From Nectonema munidae (lineage: Eukaryota > Nematomorpha > Nectonematoida > Nectonematidae), in assembly GCA_030549495.1 (NCBI GenBank), contig JAUIRK010000953.1, positions 1,330,001 through 1,394,000 of the forward strand: a DNA stretch of 64,000 bases. Direction: 5' to 3'. Shown one piece after another: positions 43,598-54,831 of this stretch; positions within the stretch are counted from its first letter, which is position 1, and every line of letters starts with the position of its first letter. The notes under the pieces are model-generated. The model worked only from the letters and a program-made list of their open reading frames with translations. It made no database searches and was not told the DNA's origin. The translations under genes and the position numbers were made by a program.

Positions 43598-44342
43598 ATT
43601 ATAAGGTATCTAAATAAATGAAATCTGTAAATTGATCTTTATGCTTTATTTACGGTGCACGGAAAATTGTCCAATGGGAAAATTTCCATTCAGAAAATTG
43701 TCAGTGATGAATATTGCCATTGACAAATTCAAGGATTGATTTCCGAGAATATAATCTTAATGAAAATAAAGACTCGTTTTACAATTCCTAGAATAAACCA
43801 AAATAGTTATATCGCTTAAAATAGAGAAAGATTCATTACATTGTATGAAAGGAAAAATATGTATCTTTATAATAATACAATAACGAAACAAATTTCATAG
43901 TGCAAGGATAAAAGATTTAATAACTCTGAGAACTTTGTTTAAAATGAATGGAGAAATGTTAGTTTTATTTTTTTTTAATAAAAAATGCATATATTTTAGA
44001 TTAGATTAGCTAAGAATCGCAATTTTAGTTGTCTTTAATTTCAATAAAAATATTCTGGTATATTTTAAGAATTGTAAAAAAGAGTCTATTTTCATCAGAT
44101 TAAACATTATATTCTAGGATATCAATCTTTGAATTTGTCAATGGCAATATTCCTCTCAGGCAATTTTCCGCCTGGTAAATTTTCATATTACCTTTATAAA
44201 CACGACTAAAAATTAGCGCAAATGAAAGAAATTCAGATAGTTTTTATGCGGAAACAAGCATTTTTGATTGTGGTAAAAGTTTCATTTTGATTAAAGCCAA
44301 ATTTTAATAGAAATATATACCTTTTGGTCGAAAGAATATTAA

Positions 44343-44464
44343 CCCATTAAGTACCATAGAAATCAGAAGATATCTAAAAAAACGCAGACGATTTATATTC
44401 AAAGTAAAGCAGACGAAGATGAAATTACTTATGTTCCCAAATGGGAGCATTGGGACTTAATGCG
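44343..44464. mobile_element. piggyBac-like MITE (family A), diverged
   Basis: TTAA precedes CCCATTAAGTACC. The interior has gcagacgatttatattcaaag and gcagacgaagatgaaattac, and the end is cttatgttcccaaatggg...acttaatgcg. These match family A copies at 48514-48642, 52211-52340 and 59610-59870. The right TTAA has changed. Confidence 0.75.
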
Positions 44465-44603
44465 TTCAATTAAGAAAGATCATGTAAGAATAGAGGAAGA
44501 AAGTATTGAAAAAGGCAGAAAAGCGTTCTTAAATGTATTTTTAACGATAAAAATGAAAGATAGCAAATAAAAATAAATTTACTTTTTTATTAAACAATCA
44601 AAT

Positions 44604-44855
44604 GAAATATTGATAAATCCCGGCAATCAAGTATATTCCTGGGATCTAAAATTAGAGCGGGATTTGGGAGAATCGGTAAAAAAACACTACCTACAGTTGC
44701 GTGTACTCACGGGTACCCACACACAATTTTTAGCGATAGGTACTGTCGCGCCCATGGAAGCATTGAATGCGGGCATCACATATTTCATTTATCTTGACCC
44801 CAAACTAACATGGATAAAAGCGTTGGTTATACTTATGAGCTTAAATATGACTTAA
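44604..44855 (+). other. Unrecognised open frame of higher GC
   Basis: This 81-codon frame starts MINPGNQVYSWDLKLERDL and contains KKHYLQLRVLTGTH and a hydrophobic stretch ALNAGITYFIYLD...IKALVILMSL. Composition and lack of stops differ from the AT-rich neighbourhood. The HYLQ plus membrane-segment layout vaguely recalls the N-terminus of glucose-6-phosphatase-like proteins, but the similarity is too weak to name it. It has no clear donor or poly(A) signal and could be a pseudogene exon or element fragment. Confidence 0.3.
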
Positions 44856-45485
44856 ATTCTTTTTGAAGTAAAATTCAGTCACAACCACGCTCGCTATTCG
44901 TTAGAAGGAATTTTTGCATCATGGCTCCCCCCTACATGTGCGCTCAGTGAAAGGAAATTTTGTCCTGTCAAATTTAAAATCAAACATAGACACTTTTGTG
45001 AGCAATAGCGTACCTATCTTTAATGCCGCATGGCGCGGATGCTGATTTTGACGCTCCTCAAAATGTCAAAATACTGGTATATATATAGGCATGGAAAATT
45101 TGAATAAAAAGTGTAGCAAACGAATATTACATCACTATTTTTAAGTCTAAAATATCTCGCTTAAATTTTTATTAAAGATATATCAATACAAATGAATTCT
45201 GCGATGAGCGAATCGTTCTTCCGTCTCCCTCTCCCTCTTGCTACGCCACTGTTCGTGAACAATATTTCATAGATAAATGATGAATTTTAAGAAAGAATGA
45301 TTTTAAAAATAAATTGTATACAATCTTGTATTTTTATGTTCGCTTCAAAATATTCAATCAGTGGAATAGATAGTAATTATTTAATTTTTACATTTTTTAC
45401 CATAGTGTTTTATTTTTAACAAAGAAATTAAACTAATAATATTTGCATTTTGTGCGTAAAAATTAACGTGGGTATTAGTGTCTAC

Positions 45486-45793
45486 CAGGGATGGACCGAG
45501 AGGGGGGGGGGGGGATAGGGGGATGCATACCCCCCCCCCCCCCCCCCCCCACCAGCAATCTATTCAAGAAAAATTAAGGTTGGAGTCCACCCTAAAATAG
45601 AAATCAAAATTGATGAAGTCATTGATCGATTTTCAAAGCAAAAAGAAAGAAGAAAAGACTTTGTAATATAATTTTAATCATTTATTTTACATACGTTTTC
45701 AAATTTCTTTCCTAATAAAATGTGTAAAATATTTTGATAATATTAGTATCCCCCCCCCCCCCCCCCCACAAAAGATTTCTGGATCCCCCACTG
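45486..45793. mobile_element. hAT-like MITE with perfect 8-bp duplication and long G/C runs
   Basis: The duplication gtgtctac is exact on both sides (45478-45485 and 45794-45801). The ends are CAGGGATGGACC and, inward from the right, CAGTGGGGGATCC. A G14 run lies near the left end, a C run of over 20 follows at about 45530-45550 and a C17 run at about 45751-45768. The exact duplication marks a young insertion. Confidence 0.85.
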
Positions 45794-45939
45794 GTGTCTA
45801 CCCCTATGAAATTTTTTCTCAAAATAATTTCCTCCATATGAAACAGTGAGTAATCGACACAGATTCCGAATTTATCACTTATGAATGTTCGACTCCAACT
45901 CCTTATCATGGAATTATGCAGCCGTATCTTTTGGTGAAA

Positions 45940-46075
45940 GCAAAGATATCCATGCGGTGTTTCATCGAGTAGTCGCAATGGAGCTTCATGTACGCAAATA
46001 AGGCTTGTTGCTGGAATTGAAGCAAAGACCTTGTAATTCGGTAAACAGGCATCTAGACAAACTTGCCCCAAATTG
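45940..46075 (-). mobile_element. Worn SINE (family 1-like)
   Basis: Minus-strand blocks (AAGTTTGTCTAGATGCC, AAGGTCTTTGCTTCAATTCC, GCGTACATGAAGCTCC) follow the order of the family 1 SINE with many changes. Confidence 0.5.
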
Positions 46076-46867
46076 TAGATGAACATGGCAATGTATTTTT
46101 GGCCTAAATATGCCATTTTAATCAAAATCTTTTGATTTATTGCAAGATTTTTTCCGTGTTAATTACACGGGCGAACTTCACCCCTTCCAATAAGTTTGAA
46201 TTCTCTCAATTCGATATATTTATTTCAATTATTTAAAAGACCTCTTTCGCTATGGGTGGATTTTCGATATTACTTTTATAGTTTAAAGACGAAATCTTTT
46301 GATGAATATTTGAAATAATTCTTTTTGATTAATTTTGGGTTCTTTTGACATGATAGTCAATTTAAATTTGAGCCATAATTGATCACAATATCAATTATAT
46401 TTGGATTCTATGATCTATCTCCTCTTTTTAACCAACTTACAATGTAAGAAAGCAAACTTTTACCTCAAAATCTTTACCTTGATACATTTTATCTTTACCA
46501 GAAATGATTTGAGTAAGTCTTTAATTGGGGGGGGGGGGGGGTGGCAAAAATTCCCCACGGGGTGGATGGCAAAAGTTTTTAGAGCGTTCGTTGATAATGC
46601 ATGCCAAGAATGCAACAAGCAAAAGTCCCCGCAAAATGCGAGTTGATGCAATAGCGACGTATACCTCATAAAGAAAGCACTGCTAGTGTGAGTGACACGG
46701 TTGGCGCATGAATAATTAAGATGGCATAGCGTAGCGTCCTTGCGCATACGCGCTCTTACTTTCTTGCCAAGCGCACCATGTTTACTGTGTTTCTCTCATT
46801 CCTCTGCACTGCCTTCCTCCTAAAAGCTCGTCTTGAGTTACGCAATTAGTACTTGTCATCAGGAAAA
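46076..46867. other. Intergenic DNA with a G14 run at about 46528
   Basis: Part of 46520-46580 (ggggtggcaaaaattccccacgggg) may be a mobile-element end. The stretch 46690-46860 is richer in GC. No gene was recognised. Confidence 0.4.
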
Positions 46868-46960
46868 TGGCGTCAGCTTTGCTTCTAAATGAGGCCAAGC
46901 AGAGCTTTAGTGTGGATCGTTCACTCTCTTCTTTCAGCATTTTAGCAGCTCGTTCTTAGC
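46868..46960 (+). other. Short open frame with good start context
   Basis: gaaaATGGCGTCAGC opens 30 codons (MASALLLNEAKQSFSVDRSL and on) ending at a stop. The GC-rich upstream region and start context could mark a first exon, but there is no clear donor or downstream partner. Confidence 0.2.
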
Positions 46961-47566
46961 TGGGAAAACGATTTTCTCTCTGCCAACAACCTAAAATAAA
47001 ACTCCTGTTCAGTGCTGGCAACTATTTAAAATAATCTAAAATAATCCAAAAAACAGAAATCCATGAAGCAAACCAATTTAAAAGAAAAAAATTTATAATT
47101 ACATTTCAAATATTTCTTCTAGATTTTCTTCTTCACTTATATACTAATTTTTGCTAGACGAACTAGCCAGGGAATCATAAGTTTTGTAAATATGTTTTTT
47201 ATCCAGATATTCTTTCTCCGAAGAATTCAAAGGCTTTTACTGTTAGGTGCTTGGCGACCCGATTCTAACTTTGTTAGTAATCAAGCTATTCGTGTTTGGA
47301 TTGCATCGTTCCCTCAGCTGTATTATTTGAAACATACACTCTATTAAAATAATAGGTATCAAGGTATAGTTATGCAGTAACGAGGGCCGGTATTAGGCGT
47401 TTAGTGCGATGGAAAGTCCAGGTAGACTTGGACTAAGCATTCCGGGCGGAGCCACGATATTCGAAAGGATGGGTGCGAACGTCACAAACAATACTTAACT
47501 TAACTTATTGTACCAATATCTTTTAATACATTAGCAGGTATTCCAAAAGTAGAGCAAGATTTATCC

Positions 47567-48250
47567 AACCTTAATAGGCCAAATTTTAGCGTTAAAATTG
47601 CATTCAAAAGTTGTAGCACTGATTGCGTTTCTCTTTTTAGATTTTACATAGTTCAGCATACTAAACACTCTTTCAATATTTGAATGTGGTAATATTAAAA
47701 CTGATATAGCACAGATATAAAGTTCATAAAAAGGTTGGAACTCGAAGTGTCTTTATATTCCCCTTCTTCTTTCCAAAACATTTCTCTCTTTGTTTTGTTC
47801 TTCTTGTTCAACTGGTATTCAATTTTGGGAATTTCATGCTGATTCATACCTATGAATTCTATTGCGCTGTAAATAGATGAAATATCTTTTACAGGTTGAA
47901 GAATATAATTCAAAGAAAAGTATGAGATCTTTTCCAACACACTAATAGTTTCAGAGAGCATTTGGTTTAATTGAAGCAGTAATTCAAACAAAAAATGGCG
48001 ACATCTTGTTCGCTTTTCTTGAATAGTATTAAGTACGATTTTTCATTTCATTCCAAAATTTATAAAATGTTCTTCTGTCATTGAAAAAAATCTAAAAAAA
48101 ATCTGAAATCTAAAACTAAGTTTTTTAAATCTAAACGATTTAAAAAATCCAAATTGGCAGCCGTGCAGTCGCCTACGGTAAAAATCTTCAACATGCCACC
48201 AAAAATTTATCAACCAATCACCAATCTTCTCAGTAGAGTCATTCACGGAT
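47567..48250 (-). mobile_element. hAT-type transposase C-terminal fragment (lineage 1)
   Basis: Minus-strand translation at 47720-47567 gives LILPHSNIERVFSMLNYVKS and then KKRNAISA before a stop. This matches the hAT C-terminal dimerisation motif 'lPHSNAxxERVFS.vn.iKtk.RN.l'. Upstream minus-strand frames (47991-47695 and 48246-48043) are Leu-rich and could be other parts of the same transposase. Frames are interrupted, so it is a relic. Confidence 0.65.
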
Positions 48251-48513
48251 AATTACTTTACTTTTTCATCATGTAAACTGTTGCGCCAAACATTTGAAGA
48301 AACCTTATTCAATCTCGCTGCCATTTTTAAATTGCGCAGACCATTTCTCGATTTTAATAAGCGATTTACGACCGAGCAAAGCCGACGACTTTAGTAATTT
48401 CTACTTAATTTCATTGAAAGAAGAGCTCATCTTTGTTCCATTTCAGAACATTGCTCTAAAATCAGTTAAGGCATTTTCATATCCAATTAATTCAGTGTCG
48501 CCTCCTTTCTTAA

Positions 48514-48642
48514 CCCATTTACGGCCAATGTTCCTATTTTGGAACATAAGTAATTTCATCTTCGTCTGCTTTTTTCAATGACTTTGAATATAAATCGTCT
48601 GCGTTTTTTAGATATCGTCTGCTTTGCTTGGCCTTAAATGGG
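48514..48642. mobile_element. piggyBac-like MITE (family A), intact ends
   Basis: TTAA duplications flank CCCATTTACGGCCAATGTTC and, inward from the right, CCCATTTAAGGCCAAGCAA. Length 129 bp. The interior is the complement of the copies at 52211-52340 and 59610-59870. Confidence 0.88.
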
Positions 48643-48646
48643 TTAA

Positions 48647-49400
48647 GATCAAACAGATTAAAAATAAAATTATTATTTGCCCTTAAAACTCATAGGTGGT
48701 GTTTATTTGGCTATCTTATGCCATTTTATTTTTGACAACAAAAAATTTAATGTAGGCAGGAAAGAAAATAGTCAAAAAATTAAAAAAAAACATGTCAAAT
48801 ATTACAAAGCAATAAACAAAAATAAAAGATGAAGCAGAGAAAAGAATAATTGGCAATCAAAATAACTCATCTCATAGTTGAGTCTTTTGTAAAAGTTATT
48901 GTACAGAAGAAAGAGAAAGGGGTTTAAAACTTAAATAAAAACGATACAACAATGTATATATAATTTTCGTCTATTATATGTGAGGGTATTTTCATCATTT
49001 GTTAGCAATGATTGTGAAAAAACAAAACATGTGGGAGCATAATGCTATAGATATAAATCACATTTGGATCTCCTTCAATCAACCACCCGCCAACAACAAT
49101 ATATGCTTGGAATAAGTCATGAATTTTTTATACTAAAAAAGAGATAATGATGTTTGGATTTCGCTTTTTCAAACCCCCTTTTTGAAATTATAAGTCATGA
49201 TTCTTTATATCCATTGCGATTGCATAATAAAATTGTCGTAAAAGCCGGACATTTGTCAACTCTTCTCTAGAACTATCTATCAGATAAAATAAATTCCATC
49301 CTCAATGTTCACTTCACTCACTACCATATTATCTTTGAGATTTAAAAGGGAAACAAAAACGAAATGGATGTTTAAGATTTCGAAAGAGAGTACTCTAGAG
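48647..49400. other. AT-rich DNA, nothing recognised
   Basis: No reading frame or repeat end was recognised. Confidence 0.45.
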
Positions 49401-49613
49401 CAGCGATTTTCAAACTGTGGCTCCCGACCCTTCAGTGGGTCGCGTGAAAAATAAAATGGGTCGTGACAAAAAGAAAGGACATATAAATAGTCGATGCTGA
49501 ATAAATGAATGTAGTGATCAGAGTTTGTCTTATTACACTTTAAGTATTATGGGTCGCGATGCAAACTGTACTTCTTGCTATGGGTCGTAGTAAAAAAAGT
49601 TTGAAAAACACTG
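49401..49613. mobile_element. hAT-like MITE with 8-bp target duplication
   Basis: The ends are CAGCGATTTTCAAACTGTGG and, inward from the right, CAGTGTTTTTCAAACTTTTT, the classic hAT 'CAGNGNTTxTCAAACT' form. The flanks ctctagag and gtctagag match at 7 of 8. Internal 'gggtcg' motifs occur four times. Length 213 bp. Confidence 0.9.
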
Positions 49614-50317
49614 GTCTAGAGCTATGATGGAAAATAGCATCGTGTTCTCCTTTGAGGACGAAAAGTATCTTCGAGATTTGCATTGGAAAAGAAAGCAGAC
49701 GCGATTAGTCTTGAAAATTAGGCGCTGATTTTTGAACTCGTTTAGTGGGATGCTGATTTTTTAATTCATGTTAAATTTTTGACATATAATCATTGCCACA
49801 AATGCAGACAACTACTTCAATACGTATATTCCATTGTATTCAATATATTCGCTGATCACTGTGTTATCCCTTCTATAATAACAATAAAAGAATAATTGAT
49901 TATTGAATATGTTACTATTTATATTTATTGATTTGTCTCGTTTATTCACGCACGGGATGCATGAGAAGCGGTGGATAAACTCAAAAATCCAAATGACGAC
50001 AATAACCACATCTAATCCAGGAATGCCCGGCTCTACAGCACCACATTGCGGTCCACTTTGGCCTTTGAAGGCCAAACTTTTGAAGACGATCTGTCTACTT
50101 ACCCTTTCAATGCAATTTTATTTCTTGGGACACCGCGTTCCGCTGGTTCTCAAACAGGGCCCACGCACCCTATTTATTTTGGGGGCTTGAGCCCAAATCC
50201 ACCCTCACCCCCACTCAATTTTTCAAGCTTAAATAAATTGAATTACATCCGATAAAGTACGCTTGTGAAGAAGTCTTTTCTTTGTACATTGGTAGTTTCA
50301 ATAAATATATTATAAAA

Positions 50318-50505
50318 TTGTCTAGACTATTTTTTGAGTATCAAGCTGCTCTAACGATAGGAATCAGCACTGCATCTTGTGAGAGAAGTTTTTCGACCCA
50401 AAAGAGTTTTCGAGTTTTTGAACTATTTCAACGAAAAGTTAAGAAGGCTGGATGCTTGACATGTAAATTGCTTTATTACTCTAAAAATGATATATTGTTA
50501 ATAAA
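50318..50505 (+). mobile_element. hAT-type transposase C-terminal fragment (lineage 2)
   Basis: The frame reads AALTIGISTASCERSFSTQK, the hAT dimerisation-domain signature 'pvsTasCERSFS.lk', and stops at 50507-50509. Only the end of the transposase is present. The motif differs clearly from that of 47567-48250 (ASCERSFS against HSNIERVFS), so two hAT lineages left traces here. Confidence 0.8.
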
Positions 50506-50509
50506 ATGA

Positions 50510-51426
50510 TTTTCTTCTTTCACTTTTGTTTTATATTAGTTAATTATACTCCTCAATCGGTATAAAACTTATTTCCCCAATCGGTATCAATAGGTATAAA
50601 ACTTTTATGATCTTTTTAGCTCTTGCTTCCGATGTTGATCGAATTTGCTTCGAGAAAGGAAAATTTTATAGTGTGTATTTTCATAATGTATAGTTTCAGA
50701 CACACCTTGCTTATCATCTATCGATCCACGATATTTATTTTAAGGACTTTTATATCAAATTACTCAATTTTTTGATCAAACACCCTTTCAACTCTGTAGT
50801 TTGTTTTTCACAAAAGATTTAATCCACACAATAACTTCTCAAAATAACCTTACACACTTCAAAATCATTTTTATTCCCGGAAGTATTGATATATACTTGA
50901 ATTTCAAAGTAAAACTACAAATCACTCAGCGAAATCAATTTATTCGCATAAAGTTCACGTTTTGCCTACACTCTAAGAATGGTCTTATTGAAACGAAAAT
51001 ATACATGATCTACCCTAAAAACCTTTTCAAAAAGGCCGTGCACCGAGATTGACGAACATCGAACACACCAATTAACTATAATCAACAGATATCGTTGAAT
51101 CACTTATAAAAGAGATCAATGTCGTAGAAGAGCCTGAAATATGCTTTATATATTGGATCCTGAATTTCTTGCCACCCCAACTCTTAACTACGTCCTCATT
51201 AGTCAAGCATTGGCTTAAATCAGATCTCCGTTCCTCTACAGTCTTCAGGAACAATAACCCAAAATGGAGGCAGTTTGACAGTATAGATGAAAAGATGGTG
51301 GAATGAACTTATTTGGTGAAATTATTATCAAAAACATATTACGCCCTATCAACGCAGAAAATATGTAGTTTAATGAAGCTTTCTATCGTCTTCTTTCTTT
51401 CGCTTTTAAGCAAGTGATTTTTGGGA
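50510..51426. other. Intergenic DNA, nothing recognised
   Basis: Short frames without recognisable motifs only. Confidence 0.45.
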
Positions 51427-51434
51427 CACTTGTG

Positions 51435-51789
51435 TAGAGATGTATCGGATGTCATCCGCGGATGCGGATATTTGATTTGACATCCTAGCGGATGCAGATG
51501 TGGATATCCAAAATAAATTTTTATGCGGATGCGAATATAAAATATTTTTTAAAAGTTATATGTTTTATATTTTACAGTATCTTACTATTTTAATCCCTTT
51601 TTTATACTTTTTACTAGAATTTAAAGACATAACAAATCTTGTGTTTTAAACAAAAAAAAACGAAAAGTTTCAATAGATATTTATAAAAATTGATTTTAAA
51701 TTGCGAATGCGGATGTTAACATGAAAAAAATCCGCTGATGAGGATGTAAAGCTGATGTAAAAATTTTGCGGATATCCGATACATCTCTA
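51435..51789. mobile_element. hAT-like MITE, complete reference copy of its family
   Basis: Both ends begin TAGAGATGTATCGGAT. Subterminal regions hold clustered 'gcggatgcggat' and 'gatatcc' repeats in both orientations. The flanks cacttgtg and cactggtc match at 6 of 8. Length 355 bp. Partial relatives are at 35457-35815 and 39979-40968. Confidence 0.85.
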
Positions 51790-52210
51790 CACTGGTCTCC
51801 CATTCTGCCTGAAGGGGTAAAATGTATTTTTCATTTCAATTGCACAAATCGAATCACCCTTCTCTTCCAGTAGTATTACTTTGCATAATTGAAACTCTAT
51901 CTTAAAATAAGAATAAGGTAGACAACGTTTACGTTGAATTCTCACTAGATAAATATTCACATATTATTTCTGTAAGTTCGTGCTCCTACAGAATCATTTG
52001 TGTTCATAGTTGGTCGGTCAATTCAATCAAGAAAGAAAGGTATTAAACGAAGCACACAAATGTCAGAAGCACAAATATATGTCGACTTTGACGTAAATTA
52101 AGAAATATAAGTGTGTATGCAAAATCAACTTACTCGAGATCACGTTTTCTGGACACTTATTCAAAATGGTTTATTTGTTAAACAGATATTCAGAGTATAT
52201 TTGCTCTTAA

Positions 52211-52340
52211 CCCATTTAAGGCCAAGCAAAGCAGAGAATATCTAAAAAAAACGCAGACGATTTATATTCAAAGTCATTGAAAAAAGCAGACGAAGATGAA
52301 ATGACTTATGTTCCAAATAGGAACATTGGCCTTAAATGGG
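52211..52340. mobile_element. piggyBac-like MITE (family A)
   Basis: TTAA at the left and TTAT at the right flank CCCATTTAAGGCCAAGC ... GGCCTTAAATGGG. Length 130 bp. Inside, cagacgatttatattcaaag and gcagacgaagatgaaatgac are shared with other copies. Confidence 0.88.
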
Positions 52341-52943
52341 TTATAATCTAACATATTGTTTGTTAACTATGTGCTTGATTCTGAATTTAAGTTGTCTACT
52401 TTTTGTTGATACAGCGTAAGACTGTGTATGCTTTTATACCTGAAAGTTCCAGAACTTTAAAATTGATATATAAAACTCTTTAGCAAGCGTATCCTAGCTC
52501 TGTGACACGCAAACCAAACAAAGAATCAACGTAGAGTCGGAGGAAAACATAGGATGCACGTACACAATACGAAAAAGGGTTATGCAAATGGGGGAAAAAG
52601 TACACAATACTCGTTACAAGATAAATAATGATGATGGTGATGATGATAATGATAATTTATGCAGAATGAAGGATATGAAATCAGTGCCATTTGAAAAACA
52701 AGCTCTCTAAAAAATGGCAGTGTAGTGAGTGAGTTATGGGGAAAATGGGAATTTGCAATGTTCACACAAATTTTTACACAAAAACAAAACGTTTATCAGA
52801 GCACTGACTGACTATATACTTGCTATTGAAGTCAACATTTTGCGTAGAATGGTGTCAAAACGTCAACTCATCTTAGTATATGTCTCAAATGAGTAGGGAC
52901 GTCTTCACTAGAATATATTTACCTAAACAGCAAATTTTTGCAG

Positions 52944-53156
52944 AGGTGTCAAAATGAGTGATGACGTGCGCCACGGTTCGAAAAGAAATTTAGTATTTTC
53001 AAACTTCACTTTTTGCCGTTCGGTAAAATCGAATCCGAATAAAAAAATAGAATACTCAAAAAACGTATCCAAATTTTTCGAAGAAAAATCGCAAAGAAAT
53101 GACGTAATCGAACATGACCAAAAAGATGCTGATGCTTTTTACCTATAGCGAATAAA
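52944..53156 (+). CDS. Candidate small terminal exon, 64 codons, with adjacent poly(A) signal
   Basis: An acceptor (caaatttttgcag) at 52931-52943 precedes AGGTGTCAAAATG and a 64-codon frame (52954-53148) starting MSDDVRHGSKRNLVFSNFTF and ending QKDADAFYL. AATAAA at 53151-53156 starts two bases after the stop. The product would be small and strongly charged (Lys, Asp, Glu), with no membrane segment. I do not recognise a family. The acceptor, good ATG context and poly(A) signal together support a real terminal exon, with upstream non-coding exon(s) not found. Alternatively, it is a processed remnant or chance. Confidence 0.35.
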
Positions 53157-53650
53157 ACTACAAATCATAGAATGCCTGCAGCATTCTTTAGTGCAATCAC
53201 TGCATACTAATATTGTTTTTTATTGTGTTATTTTTTTTACATATTATTCATTACCCATTATTATCCCACAAGTGCGATGTAAACTTCAACATTAAAAATA
53301 AAAAATATTTTTTAACTTTTAGTTTTTTAATAGTTACTATCATTCTCTTCAATCCTTTATAACTTTATAGAAATTTTTTTTATTCAATTTGACTATTTTT
53401 TTTATATAAAATTCAATATTTTTTTAATACGAAACGATTTAAGCAAGTTAATTTGAAATAATATAGAAACAACAACTTTGATGTATAATGCTTCAGAATC
53501 AATATTTTTCACCTAAGACGCATTTGCGATCAAAAAAATTGAAAATTCAGAAACGGTTTGAATAATTATTATTTTTTCCTTGTTTATAAATTAAATAAAT
53601 TAATTAATCTTTTGTATTATTACATTTTATATCATTGATATATTTATAAA
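53157..53650. other. AT-rich DNA, nothing recognised
   Basis: T-rich stretches; no coding or repeat signal beyond low complexity. Confidence 0.45.
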
Positions 53651-53652
53651 TA

Positions 53653-54829
53653 CAGTCAAACTTGTATAAACCGAAGTTCAAGTAAACAGAAGATTATTTT
53701 CGGTTTAGACAACATTTCAGTTTATAGAAGTCTTCGTAAAAACTAAGTGAAACATCCCAAATTACACATTCATTTTTTAAAGTACCCATGATATATAGAA
53801 TTGTAAATTTCAATATATATTGATAAAAAGCTCATCATAAACTTTATTCAAATTTATTTTTTAATAAAAAAATAGTCATTTAAAGTTTTTTGTTTACTTT
53901 TGAGTTTTTTTTCACTAACTCTAATTCAGCGTCTTGTAAAACTTTTGAGGCATTTTCGTACATCGATAACATTGAAGTATTTAAAGCAAAATTTTTTACA
54001 GTTTTCATCATTGAAATCACATCTTCAATCGTGATTGTATTTTCTGGAGCAGACTCTTGGCTACTTAAGCTTGATATTGAGCAATTTTCTCTTTCTAGAT
54101 GATCATCTAAAATAACTCTCTCCCAGTCAGAAGAATCATTTTCAATGCAAGCATTTTTGTCAATATCAATATATTCTTGTAAATTTATATCACCTTCAAC
54201 GATTTCAGAGACCATTAATGAAAGATCTTGTACATCTTTTTCTATTGAGAAGTTTTGTTCGAAAGAAGTTTCACTTGTGGATCCGCAAAGTTGAAAACAA
54301 GAGGTAATAGTTGAAGCTCTAACTGTTATCATATTGCACACTAGTAAATATATTATTGTTCAACTTTTAGTGTAACAATCTGTTTTATCTCATAACTACA
54401 TACACATACTAAAACAAAAGAGAAACAATTCTTATTAATTTTATAACTGTTATGTTATGATGATGCATGGAGATAATAAGTACTGTTACATATTGCACAC
54501 AGTAAATATATTCTTATTCAATTTTTAGTGCAACCATCTGTTTTATCTCATAACTACATACAAATTAAAACAAAAGAGAAACAATTCTTTTTCCTTTTTC
54601 CAAAACCCAAAAACTAAAAAAACCAAGCCTATTTCGATTTTCACATTTTTTACCATTACGAAACCTGTAATGTTTTTGATTTTTGTTTCGCTTTTCAGAA
54701 TACGCAAGTTTCGGTTTTTAGAAGGCAATATATACATTTTATCAATAGAAGAAGTCGGTGCCACTCTTAAGTTACGGTTTTAAATAAGTTTTCGGTTTTA
54801 TCAAGTTTCGGTTTGGACAAGTTTGACTG
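53653..54829 (-). mobile_element. pogo/Tigger-like element, 1.18 kb, with TA target duplication
   Basis: The left end CAGTCAAACTTGTATAAACC and the right end, read inward CAGTCAAACTTGTCCAAACC, are inverted repeats with 18 of 20 identical. TA flanks both ends. Subterminal CGGTTT repeats occur in both halves. The remaining transposase is its C-terminal part (54341-53880). A block of about 100 bp is present twice in direct orientation (about 54331-54432 and 54489-54589). The element is an internally deleted derivative. Confidence 0.85.
53880..54341 (-). pseudogene. Transposase C-terminal fragment (Tigger-like)
   Basis: The 153-codon frame has an acidic centre (EIVEGDINLQEYIDIDKNAC, then DDHLERENC) and a helical end (TIEDVISMMKTVKNFALNT and on). 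It lies inside pogo-type terminal repeats, where the C-terminal domain after the DDE core of Tigger transposases is expected. No catalytic DDE residues remain. The start codon is arbitrary, because the N-terminal two thirds of the gene are deleted. It cannot catalyse transposition; whether it is expressed is unknown. Confidence 0.6.
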
Positions 54830-54831
54830 TA

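Noticed and set aside
47380-47480. GC-rich patch gagggccggtattaggcg and on
   Set aside because: It looks like part of a mobile element, but no ends, boxes or frame could be defined.
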